This document shows, one piece after another, positions 15,557 through 24,300 of a stretch of 64,000 nucleotides of DNA. The notes beneath the pieces are model-generated. The model ran no database searches. It was not told the origin of the DNA and saw only the letters and a list, made by a program, of their open reading frames with translations. The DNA is taken from positions 1-64,000 of the forward strand of contig NZ_JAHTKU010000025.1 in the NCBI RefSeq assembly GCF_019192965.1. The letters run 5' to 3'. The translations under genes were made by a program, and so were the position numbers. The first letter of the stretch is position 1; each line of letters begins with the position of its first letter. The DNA comes from Nocardioides daeguensis (GTDB taxonomy: Bacteria; Actinomycetota; Actinomycetes; Propionibacteriales; Nocardioidaceae).

Positions 15557-16999
15557 TTGAGCAACATCACCCCGCCCGGCTGGTACCCGGACGGCGACGG
15601 CATGGAGCGCCGCTGGGACGGTGCCGAGTGGACCGACGAACGACGCCCGATGACCCGGTTCGCGCCGGTGGACGAGTCGACCCGGGTGCGCCCGGCGGCG
15701 GCCGTCCCGGCTGCGCCCTCGCTGCCTCCGCCGCCGGCCTTCGCTCCGCCGCCCGTCCCGCCCGTCCCGCCGATCCCGCCCGTCCCGCCAACCTCGCCGC
15801 CGGCGTTCGCGCCGGCGCCGCCCCGGCAGCGCAGGCTCGGTCCGTGGATCGCGCTCGCCGTCGTCCTGGTGCTCCTCGCCGCCACCGCCGGCACCCTCGC
15901 CGCGCTGCGCCCGTGGGCGGACCGGACGACCGCGACCGGCGGCGGCGGTGAGGGCCACCCGGTCGCCGTCCAGGGTGACCTCGACGGGAACGGGTACGGC
16001 GACGCGGTCTACTACTTCTCGCCCGACTACGACCGCACCTCGCGGGTCACCGCCAGCAGCAACGGCACCGTGTTCACGACCAGCGAGCGCGCCCTCGAGG
16101 ACGCCGTGGTTCCCGACGAGCTGTCCCTCGACTGGGACGACGACGGGGTCGACGAACAGCTCGGCTGGGTCTTCGACGACGAGGCCGACCAGCTGCGGCT
16201 CTCGTCGTCCGACCCGGAGTTCCCGGGGGACCAGACCTTCCGGCTGCCGATGTCCGCGCTCGACGGAGGGGGTACGACGATCCTGGTCCAGGCGGGCGAC
16301 TTCGACGGCGACGGCACCGCCGACCTGGCCGTCGCCGGACCGAACGACCGGACCGTCGAGATCGACGTGCTGGCCGGCGACGGGACCGGCGGGTTCGCCG
16401 ACCCGGTGCGCTGGGCGTCGCTGACCAACGCGACGATCGACGCGACCGAGATCCGCAGCGGCGACTTCGACCACGACGGCGACGCCGACCTGTGGACCCG
16501 GCTGCCGGCCGAGCGGGTGAAGGACGAGGACCGCTCGGGCTACTACTCCGGCGAGCGGGGCTACGCGCTGCTCACCTCGACCGGGACGGAGTTCGAGGTC
16601 GGCGCGGTCGTCGAGGACGACCTGTACGCCGACGCGTACCTCGTCGGCGACGTCACCGGCGACGGCACGACCAGCCTGGTCGCCGTCCAGGTCAGCGCGT
16701 ACACCGAGGAGATCGAGGTCCGGGTCTACGACCTCGCCGACGGCCGTCCCCGCGCGGTCGCGGGCTTCACCGGCACCAGCACCGTCGGGCAGCGCAGCCT
16801 GCAGGGCGCCGCGCTCAGCGACGTCGACGGGGACGGCGACGGGGACGTCGTGTTCGTGGTCAAGGCCCTCCGGGAGTCGAAGTTCACCGGGGTGCAGGTG
16901 ATGACGTCGACCGGCGCCGTCTTCGAGCGCGCGACGGTCTGGGCCGAGACGCCGGCCTGCGACGACGCGGACTGCCGGATCGAGTTCCCCGGCTCCTGA
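15557..16999 (+). CDS. DUF2510 membrane-anchored protein with FG-GAP/VCBS-like repeats
   Basis: 480 residues from a TTG at 15557 (GGGGG upstream). The N-terminus is a DUF2510 motif (PPGWYPDGDGMERRWDGAEW), then a Pro-rich linker, one membrane helix (WIALAVVLVLLAATAGTLAAL) and a large outside domain. That domain has repeated Ca2+-type loops: GDLDGNGYGD, GDFDGDGTAD, GDFDHDGDAD, GDVTGDGTT and SDVDGDGDGD, typical of beta-propeller VCBS/FG-GAP repeats. It is a cell-surface protein of unknown ligand. Its stop is 4 bp from that of the convergent ligase gene. Confidence 0.8.
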   Translation: MSNITPPGWYPDGDGMERRWDGAEWTDERRPMTRFAPVDESTRVRPAAAVPAAPSLPPPPAFAPPPVPPVPPIPPVPPTSPPAFAPAPPRQRRLGPWIALAVVLVLLAATAGTLAALRPWADRTTATGGGGEGHPVAVQGDLDGNGYGDAVYYFSPDYDRTSRVTASSNGTVFTTSERALEDAVVPDELSLDWDDDGVDEQLGWVFDDEADQLRLSSSDPEFPGDQTFRLPMSALDGGGTTILVQAGDFDGDGTADLAVAGPNDRTVEIDVLAGDGTGGFADPVRWASLTNATIDATEIRSGDFDHDGDADLWTRLPAERVKDEDRSGYYSGERGYALLTSTGTEFEVGAVVEDDLYADAYLVGDVTGDGTTSLVAVQVSAYTEEIEVRVYDLADGRPRAVAGFTGTSTVGQRSLQGAALSDVDGDGDGDVVFVVKALRESKFTGVQVMTSTGAVFERATVWAETPACDDADCRIEFPGS

Positions 17000-17003
17000 C
17001 CGG

Positions 17004-18131
17004 CTAGAGGCCGGCCTTCAGCTCGGACACCACGGAGTCGACGACGGCGACCAGGTCGTTGCCCGTCCGCTCGGCGACCGCGCGCTGGCGGACGTACGAC
17101 GGCCCGCGGGTCGCGATGTCGAGCACCGAGGCCAGCTCCGTCTCGCAGCCCAGCCGGGCCGCGACCGGCTCGAGCCGCGGCACCAGGTCGGCGAGGTCCT
17201 CGGTGACCAGCCGCTCGTGGGACTCGGCGTCGAGGATCACGATCGCGTCCACGCCGTACCGCGCGGCGCGCCACTTGTTCTCCTGCACGTGCCACGGCGG
17301 CATCGTCGTGACCGTCTCGCCGGCGGCGACGCGCTCGTCGAGCCAGACCACCAGGCAGTGCATGAGCGCGACCAGGCCCTGCATGTCCTCCAGGGTGGAG
17401 ACCCCGTCACAGATCCGGTTCTCCAAGGTGCCGTGCTTGATCGCGGGGCGCAGGTCCCACCGGATCTCGCTGAGCTCGTCGATCACGCCGGTCGTCAGCT
17501 GGTCCTCGGCGAAGTGCTCGAACTGCTCCCAGGTGTCGAACTGGAAGGGCAGGCCCGCGGTCGGCAGCTGCTGGAACATCAGCGCCCGGTTGGACGCGTA
17601 GCCGGTGTCGACGCCCATCCAGATCGGTGAGGACGCCGACAGCGCCTGCAGGTGGGGGTAGTAGGTGAGCAGGCCGTTGAGGACCGGCAGCACACGGTCC
17701 TTCTCCGGGAGCCCGACGTGCACGTGCACGCCCCAGATCAGCATCTGCCGGCCCCACCACTGGGTGCGGTTGATCAGCTCGGCGTACCGGTGGCCCTCGG
17801 TCAGCTGCTGGCCGGTCCAGTCCGCGAAGGGGTGGGTGCCGGCGCCGTACAGGTCGAGGTCGAGGTCGTCGGCCGCGCTCGCGACGTACTGCAGCGTGTC
17901 GCGCAGGTCGGCCATCGCCTCCCCGACCGTGCCGCACACGCCGGTCACCACCTCGACGGTGTTCTGCAGCAGCTCCTTGTGGAGCTTGTCCGGCGAAGGC
18001 ATCCGCGGCTTGGCCCGCGCGAACAGGTGGGCGGCGTCGTTGCGGAGGTCGCGGGTACGGCGGTCGACCAGCGCGAACTCCCACTCCACCCCCAGCGTCG
18101 GCTCGGGCGAGCCGTGGAAGTCGATGCGCAC
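17004..18131 (-). CDS. ybdK: Carboxylate-amine ligase, YbdK type (glutamate-cysteine ligase family 2)
   Basis: 375 residues. It starts TLGVEWEFALVD, the family's nucleotide-site Glu motif, with LHKELLQNTVEVVTG, GAGTHPFADW, LIWGVHVHVGLPEK, and a late WRAARYGVDA. Members ligate glutamate to an amine using ATP and show weak gamma-glutamylcysteine synthase activity. The true substrate is not known. It is divergent from ThrE (41-bp gap) and convergent with the DUF2510 gene. Confidence 0.88.
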   Translation of the reverse strand: MRIDFHGSPEPTLGVEWEFALVDRRTRDLRNDAAHLFARAKPRMPSPDKLHKELLQNTVEVVTGVCGTVGEAMADLRDTLQYVASAADDLDLDLYGAGTHPFADWTGQQLTEGHRYAELINRTQWWGRQMLIWGVHVHVGLPEKDRVLPVLNGLLTYYPHLQALSASSPIWMGVDTGYASNRALMFQQLPTAGLPFQFDTWEQFEHFAEDQLTTGVIDELSEIRWDLRPAIKHGTLENRICDGVSTLEDMQGLVALMHCLVVWLDERVAAGETVTTMPPWHVQENKWRAARYGVDAIVILDAESHERLVTEDLADLVPRLEPVAARLGCETELASVLDIATRGPSYVRQRAVAERTGNDLVAVVDSVVSELKAGL

Positions 18132-18172
18132 GCGATCAGCGTAGGGCCTCGCCGACCTGACAGCATGGCGCC

Positions 18173-19525
18173 ATGGACGACCGGCGGACCCTGCACCGCA
18201 CGCTCGACCTGTGCCTCAAGGTCGGGGAGGTGCTGTTGTCCTCCGGGGCCGGCGCCCCCGACGTCGTGGCCACGATGCGGGCACTCGCCCGGGCGCTCGG
18301 GGTACGCCACACGCAGGTCGACGTCACGTTCACCTCGCTGGCCATGAGCGTCCAGCAGGGGCCGGACGAGGCGCCCGTCGTACAGCTGCGCGCGGTGACC
18401 CAGCGCGAGATCGACTACGAGCACCTGACCCTGGTCGACCACATGGTGCGCGCCGTGGTCGCGGGGGAGAGCGACCTCGAGTCCGCGCGCACCCAGCTCG
18501 CGCAGATCGTGTCGTCGGGGCACGCGCGGCCGCGCTGGGCGGCGACGCTCGCGTGGGGCGTGATGTGCGGCGGCGTGGGCCTCCAGCTGGGCGGCAACCT
18601 GGTCGTGGTCCTGGTGGCGATGCTGGCGGCGATCTGCATCGACCGGCTCCAGCTGACGATGACCCGGCGCCGGCTGCCCGGCTTCTACCAACAGGTCGCC
18701 GGCGGCGTGGTCGCCACGGTGCTCGCCGCGCTCGGCACCCGCCTCGCCGAGCCGTGGGTGCACCTCAACGCGTCGCTGGTCGTCACCGCCAACATCATCA
18801 TGCTGCTCGCCGGCATCGGCTTCATGGGCGCGGTCCAAGACGCGCTCTCCGGGTTCTTCGTCACCGGCGGCGCGCGGATCCTCGAGGCGGTGCTCGCCAC
18901 GGCCGGCATCATCGCCGGTGTCAGCGGAGGGTTGGCGCTGTGCGCCGCGGTGGGCCTGGAGATCCCCACCTTGACCCTGCCGCGCTTCGACCTGGTCGGG
19001 GTGACCACGGTCGGTGTCGGTGGGGCGATCGGCGCGGCGGCGTTCGCGTTCGCGTCGTACGCCCCCCTGCGCACGCTGCTGCCCGTCGGCATCCTCGGTG
19101 GTCTGTCGTTGGCCGCCACCGAGCTGATGTCGGAGGCCGGGGCCGGCCGGACCTTCGCCGTCGGGCTCTCCGCCTTCGCGATCGGGCTGTTCGGCTACAC
19201 GGTCGGGCGCCGCTTCCGGGTGCCGCCGCTGGTCGTGGTGGTCTCCGCGGTGGTGCCGCTGCTGCCGGGTCTGTCGATCTACCGCGGCCTGTTCCTGCTC
19301 GGCGAGGAGGGCGGCCAGCAGGCAGCGCAGGGCCTGCTCGCCATGGTCACCGCCGCCTCGGTCGCGATCGCCCTGGCCTCGGGCGTGATCCTCGGCGAGT
19401 ACGTCGCCCAGCCGGTCATGCGCGAGGCCCGCCGAGTCGAGGCCCGGTTGGCCGGCCCCCGCCTGGTGGGCGTGACCCGCGCCCGTCGGCGGGCCCGGTC
19501 GCGGCCCGCCGAGCGGCGGGAGTGA
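18173..19525 (+). CDS. thrE: Threonine/serine exporter, ThrE family
   Basis: 450 residues. A cytoplasmic N-terminal domain with a hydrolase-like block (LKVGEVLLSSGAGAPDV; DVTFTSLAMSV) precedes about ten membrane helices, as in ThrE of Corynebacterium (DUF1212 plus DUF3815 regions). Helical landmarks are ATLAWGVMCGGVGLQLGG, NIIMLLAGIGFMGAVQDALSG and VVPLLPGLSIYRGLFLL. It exports threonine and serine using the proton gradient. The C-terminus is Arg-rich. Confidence 0.9.
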   Translation: MDDRRTLHRTLDLCLKVGEVLLSSGAGAPDVVATMRALARALGVRHTQVDVTFTSLAMSVQQGPDEAPVVQLRAVTQREIDYEHLTLVDHMVRAVVAGESDLESARTQLAQIVSSGHARPRWAATLAWGVMCGGVGLQLGGNLVVVLVAMLAAICIDRLQLTMTRRRLPGFYQQVAGGVVATVLAALGTRLAEPWVHLNASLVVTANIIMLLAGIGFMGAVQDALSGFFVTGGARILEAVLATAGIIAGVSGGLALCAAVGLEIPTLTLPRFDLVGVTTVGVGGAIGAAAFAFASYAPLRTLLPVGILGGLSLAATELMSEAGAGRTFAVGLSAFAIGLFGYTVGRRFRVPPLVVVVSAVVPLLPGLSIYRGLFLLGEEGGQQAAQGLLAMVTAASVAIALASGVILGEYVAQPVMREARRVEARLAGPRLVGVTRARRRARSRPAERRE

Positions 19526-19664
19526 CACCGGGAGTGACACCGCGTGCATTGGTGAGGTTTCGCCGGACGTGTCGGTGGGATGCTCCCCACGGTTCCGGGC
19601 GGCGGCACTTCGCTGCGCCCGGAAGCCACGTTCGCGATCGCATCGCCTGACTACAGGAGACACC

Positions 19665-19943
19665 ATGAAGAAGACCACCCTTGGCCTCGGCAGCATCGTG
19701 CTTGCGGCTGCCTTCTCGCTCACCGCGTGCGGTGGCGCCGACGAGGGCAAGCTCGCCAAGGAGTACTGCGCGCTGGCCGAGGACGCCCAGAAGGCGGCGG
19801 AGTCGGGCGACGCCGACAAGCTGAAGAAGGCGTCGGACGCGCTGCTGAAGTGGGCGGAGGACAACAAGGACGAGAAGGGCGACGAGAAGGCGTTCACCGA
19901 CGCGGTCAAGGACGAGTGCGACGACGTGGCGAACCTGCCCTGA
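19665..19943 (+). CDS. Small secreted lipoprotein
   Basis: 92 residues. Signal peptide MKKTTLGLGSIVLAAAFSLTAC ends in a lipobox (LTAC, Cys 22) for diacylglyceryl modification. The mature 71 residues are Lys/Asp/Glu-rich helices (KLAKEYCALAEDAQKAAESG) with two further Cys that could pair. SD AGGAGA lies just before the ATG. The mature part is unrecognised; other small actinobacterial lipoproteins look like this. A strong terminator follows. Confidence 0.7.
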   Translation: MKKTTLGLGSIVLAAAFSLTACGGADEGKLAKEYCALAEDAQKAAESGDADKLKKASDALLKWAEDNKDEKGDEKAFTDAVKDECDDVANLP

Positions 19944-19960
19944 CCTCACGTCGCCTTCTC

Positions 19961-19994
19961 GCGAGCCGGGTCCCCATGTGGGGGCCCGGCTCGC
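19961..19994. terminator. Bidirectional terminator between the lipoprotein and TetR genes
   Basis: 15-bp stem GCGAGCCGGGTCCCC (19961-19975) with GGGGGCCCGGCTCGC (19980-19994), one G-T pair, loop ATGT. It sits 17 bp past the lipoprotein stop and 4 bp before the TetR stop. Confidence 0.8.
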
Positions 19995-19998
19995 TGCG

Positions 19999-20619
19999 TC
20001 ACCCGGGCAGCGTGTCGACGATGGCCGGCAGGGATGCGGTGATCACCTGCAGCAGGTCCGCGCGGGACAGGCCGGCGGGAGAGTCGCACCAGGTGAGGAC
20101 CAGGTCCTCGACCATGGCCTGCCAGGCGTGGATGACCAGGCGCACGGCCGGGGTGTCCGGGATGACCAGCCCGCCGGGGTCGGAGGTGAAGAACCGCTCG
20201 GCCAGCGCGGCGAACGTGGTGTCGTAGATCGCGCGCAGGTTGTCGTTGCCGGCGGTCGCGCCCTTGACCAGGGAGCGGTAGCCGGCGTGGTTGCCGACGA
20301 CGTAGTCGACGTACCCGGCCAGCGACGCGAGCAGCCGCTCCATCGGCTCGCCCTCGTCGGGCGGCGCGGTCCGGGCATAGAGGTCGTCGGCCGCGTGCTG
20401 GACGACCGCCTCGTAGAAGCCCTGCTTGCCGCCGAAGTAGTGGTACATCAGCCCCCGCGAGATGCCGGCCTGCTCGGCGAGCAGGTCGATGGAGAGCTCG
20501 TCGAGCGAGCGGGTGGCGAGCAGGCGGACGCCGAGCTCGAGCAGCTGGGTACGACGCTGCGCCGGTGAGAGCCGGGTGCGCGGGGCGGGGGAGGGCGTGG
20601 CGGTCGTCACGCCGAACAT
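19999..20619 (-). CDS. TetR-family regulator of the monooxygenase/SDR pair
   Basis: 206 residues. After a disordered N-terminus, the TetR HTH spans about residues 20-65 (RRTQLLELGVRLLATRSLDE; LLAEQAGISRGLMYHYFGGK). The C-terminal helical domain is the FadR/AcrR-like ligand fold. It is divergent from the monooxygenase gene, with a symmetric operator exactly in the gap, so it very probably represses that operon and itself. The effector is unknown; a ketone or steroid-like substrate is a guess. Confidence 0.87.
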   Translation of the reverse strand: MFGVTTATPSPAPRTRLSPAQRRTQLLELGVRLLATRSLDELSIDLLAEQAGISRGLMYHYFGGKQGFYEAVVQHAADDLYARTAPPDEGEPMERLLASLAGYVDYVVGNHAGYRSLVKGATAGNDNLRAIYDTTFAALAERFFTSDPGGLVIPDTPAVRLVIHAWQAMVEDLVLTWCDSPAGLSRADLLQVITASLPAIVDTLPG

Positions 20620-20620
20620 T

Positions 20621-20653
20621 CTATTGACAGATGTTCAATAGCGCCAATAGCGT
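20621..20653 (+). promoter_or_regulatory. TetR operator and promoter, monooxygenase operon
   Basis: CTATTGA (20621-20627) and TCAATAG (20635-20641) form a perfect inverted repeat around 7 bp. GAACAT and ATGTTC nearby form a second, overlapping pair. A consensus -35 TTGACA lies inside (20624-20629), with TAGCGT 18 bp later (20648-20653) as -10. A transcript would begin at or next to the ATG at 20660, so the message is probably leaderless; no Shine-Dalgarno is visible. Confidence 0.7.
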
Positions 20654-20659
20654 CGTCCC

Positions 20660-22177
20660 ATGAGCTCCCGAAGCGAAGGTCGCACCCTGGTCGACCACCT
20701 CATCGTCGGCGCCGGCTTCGCCGGTCTCGCGGCCGCGATCAAGCTCGACGAGGCCGCCGAGCGCGACTTCGTCGTCATCGAGAAGGACAGCGACGTCGGT
20801 GGCACCTGGCACATCAACACCTACCCGGGTGCGGAGTGCGACGTCCCGAGCCAGCTCTACTCCTACTCCTTCGCGCTCAACCCCGAGTGGTCCAAGGTCT
20901 ACTCGCCGCAACGCGAGATCTGGGAGTACACCCGCAAGGTCGCCGAGGACTCCGGCACGCTCGACCGCTTCGTCTTCGACACCGCCGTCCTCGACGCGCG
21001 GTGGGACGAGGAGGCCCAGCGCTGGATCGTGCGCACCGAGGGACCCAGTGGCGCGAAGGAGTACGCCGCCCGCACCGTCATCGCCGGCGCCGGCGGCCTC
21101 TCCGAGCCCCGGCTCCCCGAGATCGAGGGCATCGACACCTTCCAGGGCGAGATCTTCCACTCCGCCCGCTGGAACCACGACGTCGACCTCACCGGCAAGC
21201 GGGTCGCCGTCATCGGCACCGGCGCCTCGGCCATCCAGCTCGTGCCCGAGCTGCAGAAGGTGGTCGGCCACATGGACGTCTACCAGCGCACGCCCAACTG
21301 GATCATCCCGCGCAACGAGCGCTCGTTCACCGCCTTCGAGAAGACCGTGTTCAAGCGGGTCCCCGGCGCCCAGCGCGCCCTGCGCGCCCTCGTCTACGCC
21401 ACCCTCGAGTCCCGCGTGCCCGCCTTCGCGAAGTTCCCGCAGGTGATGCGCGCGGTCGAGCTGCAGGGCAAGAAGAACATCGCCAAGGGCATCTCCGACC
21501 CCGAGCTGCGCGCGAAGGTCACGCCGTCGTACCGCGCCGGCTGCAAGCGGATCCTGATCTCCAACAAGTGGTACCCCGCCCTCGACGCCGACAACGTCGA
21601 CCTGGTGACCGATCCGATCGCCAAGATCACCGGCAACGCGATCGTCACCGCCGACGGCGTGGAGCGGCCGATCGACGTCCTCGTCGTGGCCACCGGCTTC
21701 TACGTGACCGAGCCCCCGATCGCGCGGCACATCACCGGCCGCGAGGGCCGCACGCTCGCCGAGCTGTGGGACGAGAGCGGCATGGCGGCGTACAAGGGGA
21801 CGACCTTCCACGGCTTCCCCAACCTGTTCCAGATCGTCGGCCCCAACACGGCGCTGGGCCACTCCAGCATGATCTTCATCATCGAGTCCCAGGTGAGGTA
21901 CGTCGTCGAGGCCGCCAAGGCGATGCGCCGCGAGGGCCTCGCCGCCGTGGAGCCGACCCGGGCCGCGCAGGACGCGTGGACCGCTGAGATCCGCCGCAAG
22001 ATGAAGCCGACCGTGTGGCAGACCGGCGGCTGCGCCAGCTGGTACCTCGACAAGTTCGGCAACAACACCACGCTCTGGCCGGGACAGACGTTCACGTTCC
22101 GGCAGCACCTGAGCACGTTCGACCTCGACCGCTACGACGTCGAGGTCTCCCACCAGCGAGAGGCAGTCAACGCGTGA
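20660..22177 (+). CDS. Flavin-containing Baeyer-Villiger-type monooxygenase
   Basis: 505 residues. FAD-binding GxGxxG (VGAGFAGLAA, residues 17-22), then GGTWHINTYPGAECDVPSQLY, the Baeyer-Villiger fingerprint FxGxxxHxxxW beginning at F161 (FQGEIFHSARW), an NADPH-binding IGTGASAIQLVPEL, and VVATGFYVTEPP. These enzymes insert oxygen next to a ketone using NADPH and O2. The first gene of a two-gene operon under the TetR operator, it overlaps the SDR gene by GTGA. Confidence 0.9.
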   Translation: MSSRSEGRTLVDHLIVGAGFAGLAAAIKLDEAAERDFVVIEKDSDVGGTWHINTYPGAECDVPSQLYSYSFALNPEWSKVYSPQREIWEYTRKVAEDSGTLDRFVFDTAVLDARWDEEAQRWIVRTEGPSGAKEYAARTVIAGAGGLSEPRLPEIEGIDTFQGEIFHSARWNHDVDLTGKRVAVIGTGASAIQLVPELQKVVGHMDVYQRTPNWIIPRNERSFTAFEKTVFKRVPGAQRALRALVYATLESRVPAFAKFPQVMRAVELQGKKNIAKGISDPELRAKVTPSYRAGCKRILISNKWYPALDADNVDLVTDPIAKITGNAIVTADGVERPIDVLVVATGFYVTEPPIARHITGREGRTLAELWDESGMAAYKGTTFHGFPNLFQIVGPNTALGHSSMIFIIESQVRYVVEAAKAMRREGLAAVEPTRAAQDAWTAEIRRKMKPTVWQTGGCASWYLDKFGNNTTLWPGQTFTFRQHLSTFDLDRYDVEVSHQREAVNA

Positions 22178-23010
22178 AGAACCTCAGCAACAAGGTCGTC
22201 GTCATCACCGGCGCCGGCTCGGGCATCGGCCGCGCGCTGGCCGTGAACCTGGCCGGCAAGGGCGCGCGCCTGGCGCTGTCCGACGTCAACGAGGCCGGGC
22301 TCGCCGAGACCGCCGGGCTCGCCTCGAAGGCGGGCTCGCCCGACGTGCAGACCGCGCGGCTCGACGTCGCCGACCGCGAGGCGTTCGCGTCGTACGCCGC
22401 CGGTGTGGCCGAGCACTTCGGCCAGGTCAACGTCGTCATCAACAACGCCGGCGTCGCGCTGGCCGGTGACGTGGTCGACCTCGACTACAAGGACATGGAC
22501 TGGATCGTCGGGATCAACTTCTGGGGCGTCGTGCACGGCACCAAGGAGTTCCTGCCCCACCTGATCGCCTCCGGCGAGGGCCACGTCGTCAACCTGTCCT
22601 CGCTCTTCGGGCTGGTCGCGATGCCCGGCCAGAGCGCCTACAACGCCACCAAGTTCGCGGTCCGCGGCTTCACCGAGGCGCTGCGCGAGGAGATGCTCAT
22701 CGCCGGCCACAACGTCGGCGTCACGTCGGTGCACCCCGGTGGCATCAAGACCGCGATCGCTCGCAGCGCCCGCGTCTCCGCCAAGGAGGACCAGGCCGCC
22801 ACGGCGAAGCTGTTCGACGAGAAGCTCGCGAAGATGACCCCCGAGCGGGCCGCCGAGATCATCGTCAAGGGCATCGTGAAGAACCAGGCGCGGGTCCTCG
22901 TCGGCCTCGACGCCCACGCGCTGCACAACTTCGCGAAGTTCACCGGCTCGCGCTACGAGGACGTCGTCGCGCTGGTTTCCAAGAGGGTCCTGCCCGCCAA
23001 GGCGGTCTGA
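22174..23010 (+). CDS. Short-chain dehydrogenase/reductase
   Basis: 278 residues. Cofactor loop TGAGSGIG (residues 12-19), NNAG at 90-93, catalytic Ser 142/143, Tyr 156 and Lys 160 in SAYNATK. Asp at the end of the second strand (LSDVN) favours NAD(H). The GTG start overlaps the monooxygenase stop. The pair probably oxidises an alcohol to the ketone the monooxygenase uses, inferred from context. It ends before a palindromic repeat element. Confidence 0.88.
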   Translation: MKNLSNKVVVITGAGSGIGRALAVNLAGKGARLALSDVNEAGLAETAGLASKAGSPDVQTARLDVADREAFASYAAGVAEHFGQVNVVINNAGVALAGDVVDLDYKDMDWIVGINFWGVVHGTKEFLPHLIASGEGHVVNLSSLFGLVAMPGQSAYNATKFAVRGFTEALREEMLIAGHNVGVTSVHPGGIKTAIARSARVSAKEDQAATAKLFDEKLAKMTPERAAEIIVKGIVKNQARVLVGLDAHALHNFAKFTGSRYEDVVALVSKRVLPAKAV

Positions 23011-23023
23011 CGCCGCCCCGGAG

Positions 23024-23135
23024 GTCGTCGAGTAGCCCGATTGCGAGGGACGAGCGGTCGGGCGTATCGAGACGTCGGTGAGGTGTCTCGATACGTCGCC
23101 TGCGCTCGTTCCTCGCTCCGGCGACTACTCGACGA
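23024..23135. repeat. Palindromic REP-type element, about 111 bp
   Basis: TCGTCGAGTAG (23025-23035) pairs with CTACTCGACGA (23125-23135), GCGAGGGACGAGCG (23043) pairs with CGCTCGTTCCTCGC (23103) with one mismatch, and CGTATCGAGAC pairs with GTCTCGATACG (23085). The words match those of the repeat array at 7031-7320, so the same family occurs twice in the window. It lies between the SDR and FUSC genes. Confidence 0.8.
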
Positions 23136-23165
23136 ACTCAGCGTGGACGCCACTAGGGTTGCCGT

Positions 23166-24272
23166 GTGGAGGCGGTGGGCGACGGAGTCCTGGACCGGAT
23201 GTGGTCGCGCAGCCGCCTGTCGCTGCGCGGCCGCCTCAACCGGTGGCGCGACAAGGTGTGGGTCGTCGCGCAGTGCTCGGTCGCGGCCGGTCTGGCCTGG
23301 TTCGTCGCGCACGACCTGCTCGGTCACGACCTGCCGTTCTTCGCCCCGATCGCGGCGGTGCTGTGCCTCGGCACGTCGTACGGCCAGCGGCTGCGCCGCG
23401 TCGTCGAGGTCATGCTCGGCGTGGCGATCGGTGTCTTCATGGCCGACGTCCTGGTCGCGGGCATCGGCTCGGGGGGCTGGCAGCTCGCGCTGATCGTGTT
23501 CCTCTCCATGTCGCTCGCGCTGCTCCTCGACGCCGGCATCATGTTCGTCTCCCAGGCCGCGGTGCAGTCGATCGTCGTCACCGTGCTGCTGCCCGGCGCG
23601 GAAGGCTCCTTCCTGCGCTGGACCGACGCGCTCGTCGGGGGAGGTGTCGCGCTGCTCGCGGCGATGGCGGTCCCGGCGGCCCCGCTGCGGCGGCCCCGCG
23701 AGCAGGCCTCCGCGGTCGCCGACAAGATCGCCGAGCTGCTGCGCGCCGCGGCCGACGTGATGGTCGACGGGGAGGTCACGCCGGCGCTCGAGCTGCTCGC
23801 CGACGCCCGGTCCACTGACCGGCTGACCCGTGAGCTGCAGGCCGCCGCCGAGGAGGGGATGGCCGTCGTCAGCTCCTCGCCGTTCCGGCTCCGGCACCGC
23901 GAGCCGCTGCGGCGGATGGCCGAGCTGGTCGACCCGCTCGACCGGGCGCTGCGCAGCACCCGGGTGCTGGTGCGCCATGCCACGATCACTGCCTACCGCC
24001 GGCTGCCCGTGCCTGCCTCCTACATCGGGCTGACCGCCGACCTCGCCGCCGCGGCCGACGCCATCGCCGGCGAGCTGCGCGCCGACCGGATGGCCCTGGC
24101 GGCCCGGGACGACGTCCTGGCCGTGGGCGCGGCCACCGGCCGGGTCGAGCGCACCGACATCCTCACCGCCGAGGCGATCCTCGCCCAGCTGCGTGCGATC
24201 GTCGCCGACCTGCTCATGGTCACCGGCATGGGCCAGCTCGAGGCGACCGACGCGCTGCCCCCTCCCCGCTGA
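23166..24272 (+). CDS. FUSC-family membrane protein (aromatic-acid-exporter-like)
   Basis: 368 residues from a GTG at 23166. The N-terminal half has about five or six membrane helices (VAQCSVAAGLAWFVAHDLLG; FFAPIAAVLCLGTSYGQRL; VEVMLGVAIGVFMADVLVAG; ALIVFLSMSLALLLDAGIM), the half-repeat of the FUSC/AaeB fold. The C-terminal half is a cytoplasmic helical domain. Such proteins export aromatic or phenolic acids; the function here is unproven. The gene begins just after the REP element. Confidence 0.78.
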   Translation: MEAVGDGVLDRMWSRSRLSLRGRLNRWRDKVWVVAQCSVAAGLAWFVAHDLLGHDLPFFAPIAAVLCLGTSYGQRLRRVVEVMLGVAIGVFMADVLVAGIGSGGWQLALIVFLSMSLALLLDAGIMFVSQAAVQSIVVTVLLPGAEGSFLRWTDALVGGGVALLAAMAVPAAPLRRPREQASAVADKIAELLRAAADVMVDGEVTPALELLADARSTDRLTRELQAAAEEGMAVVSSSPFRLRHREPLRRMAELVDPLDRALRSTRVLVRHATITAYRRLPVPASYIGLTADLAAAADAIAGELRADRMALAARDDVLAVGAATGRVERTDILTAEAILAQLRAIVADLLMVTGMGQLEATDALPPPR

Positions 24273-24300
24273 ACCTGTGACTGCGTGTCACACTTCCGCC

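Noticed and set aside
15404..16474. N-terminal extension of the WS/DGAT frame
   Set aside because: The family begins near 15403, where a GTG has a good Shine-Dalgarno; the upstream codons are antisense to the DUF2510 gene.
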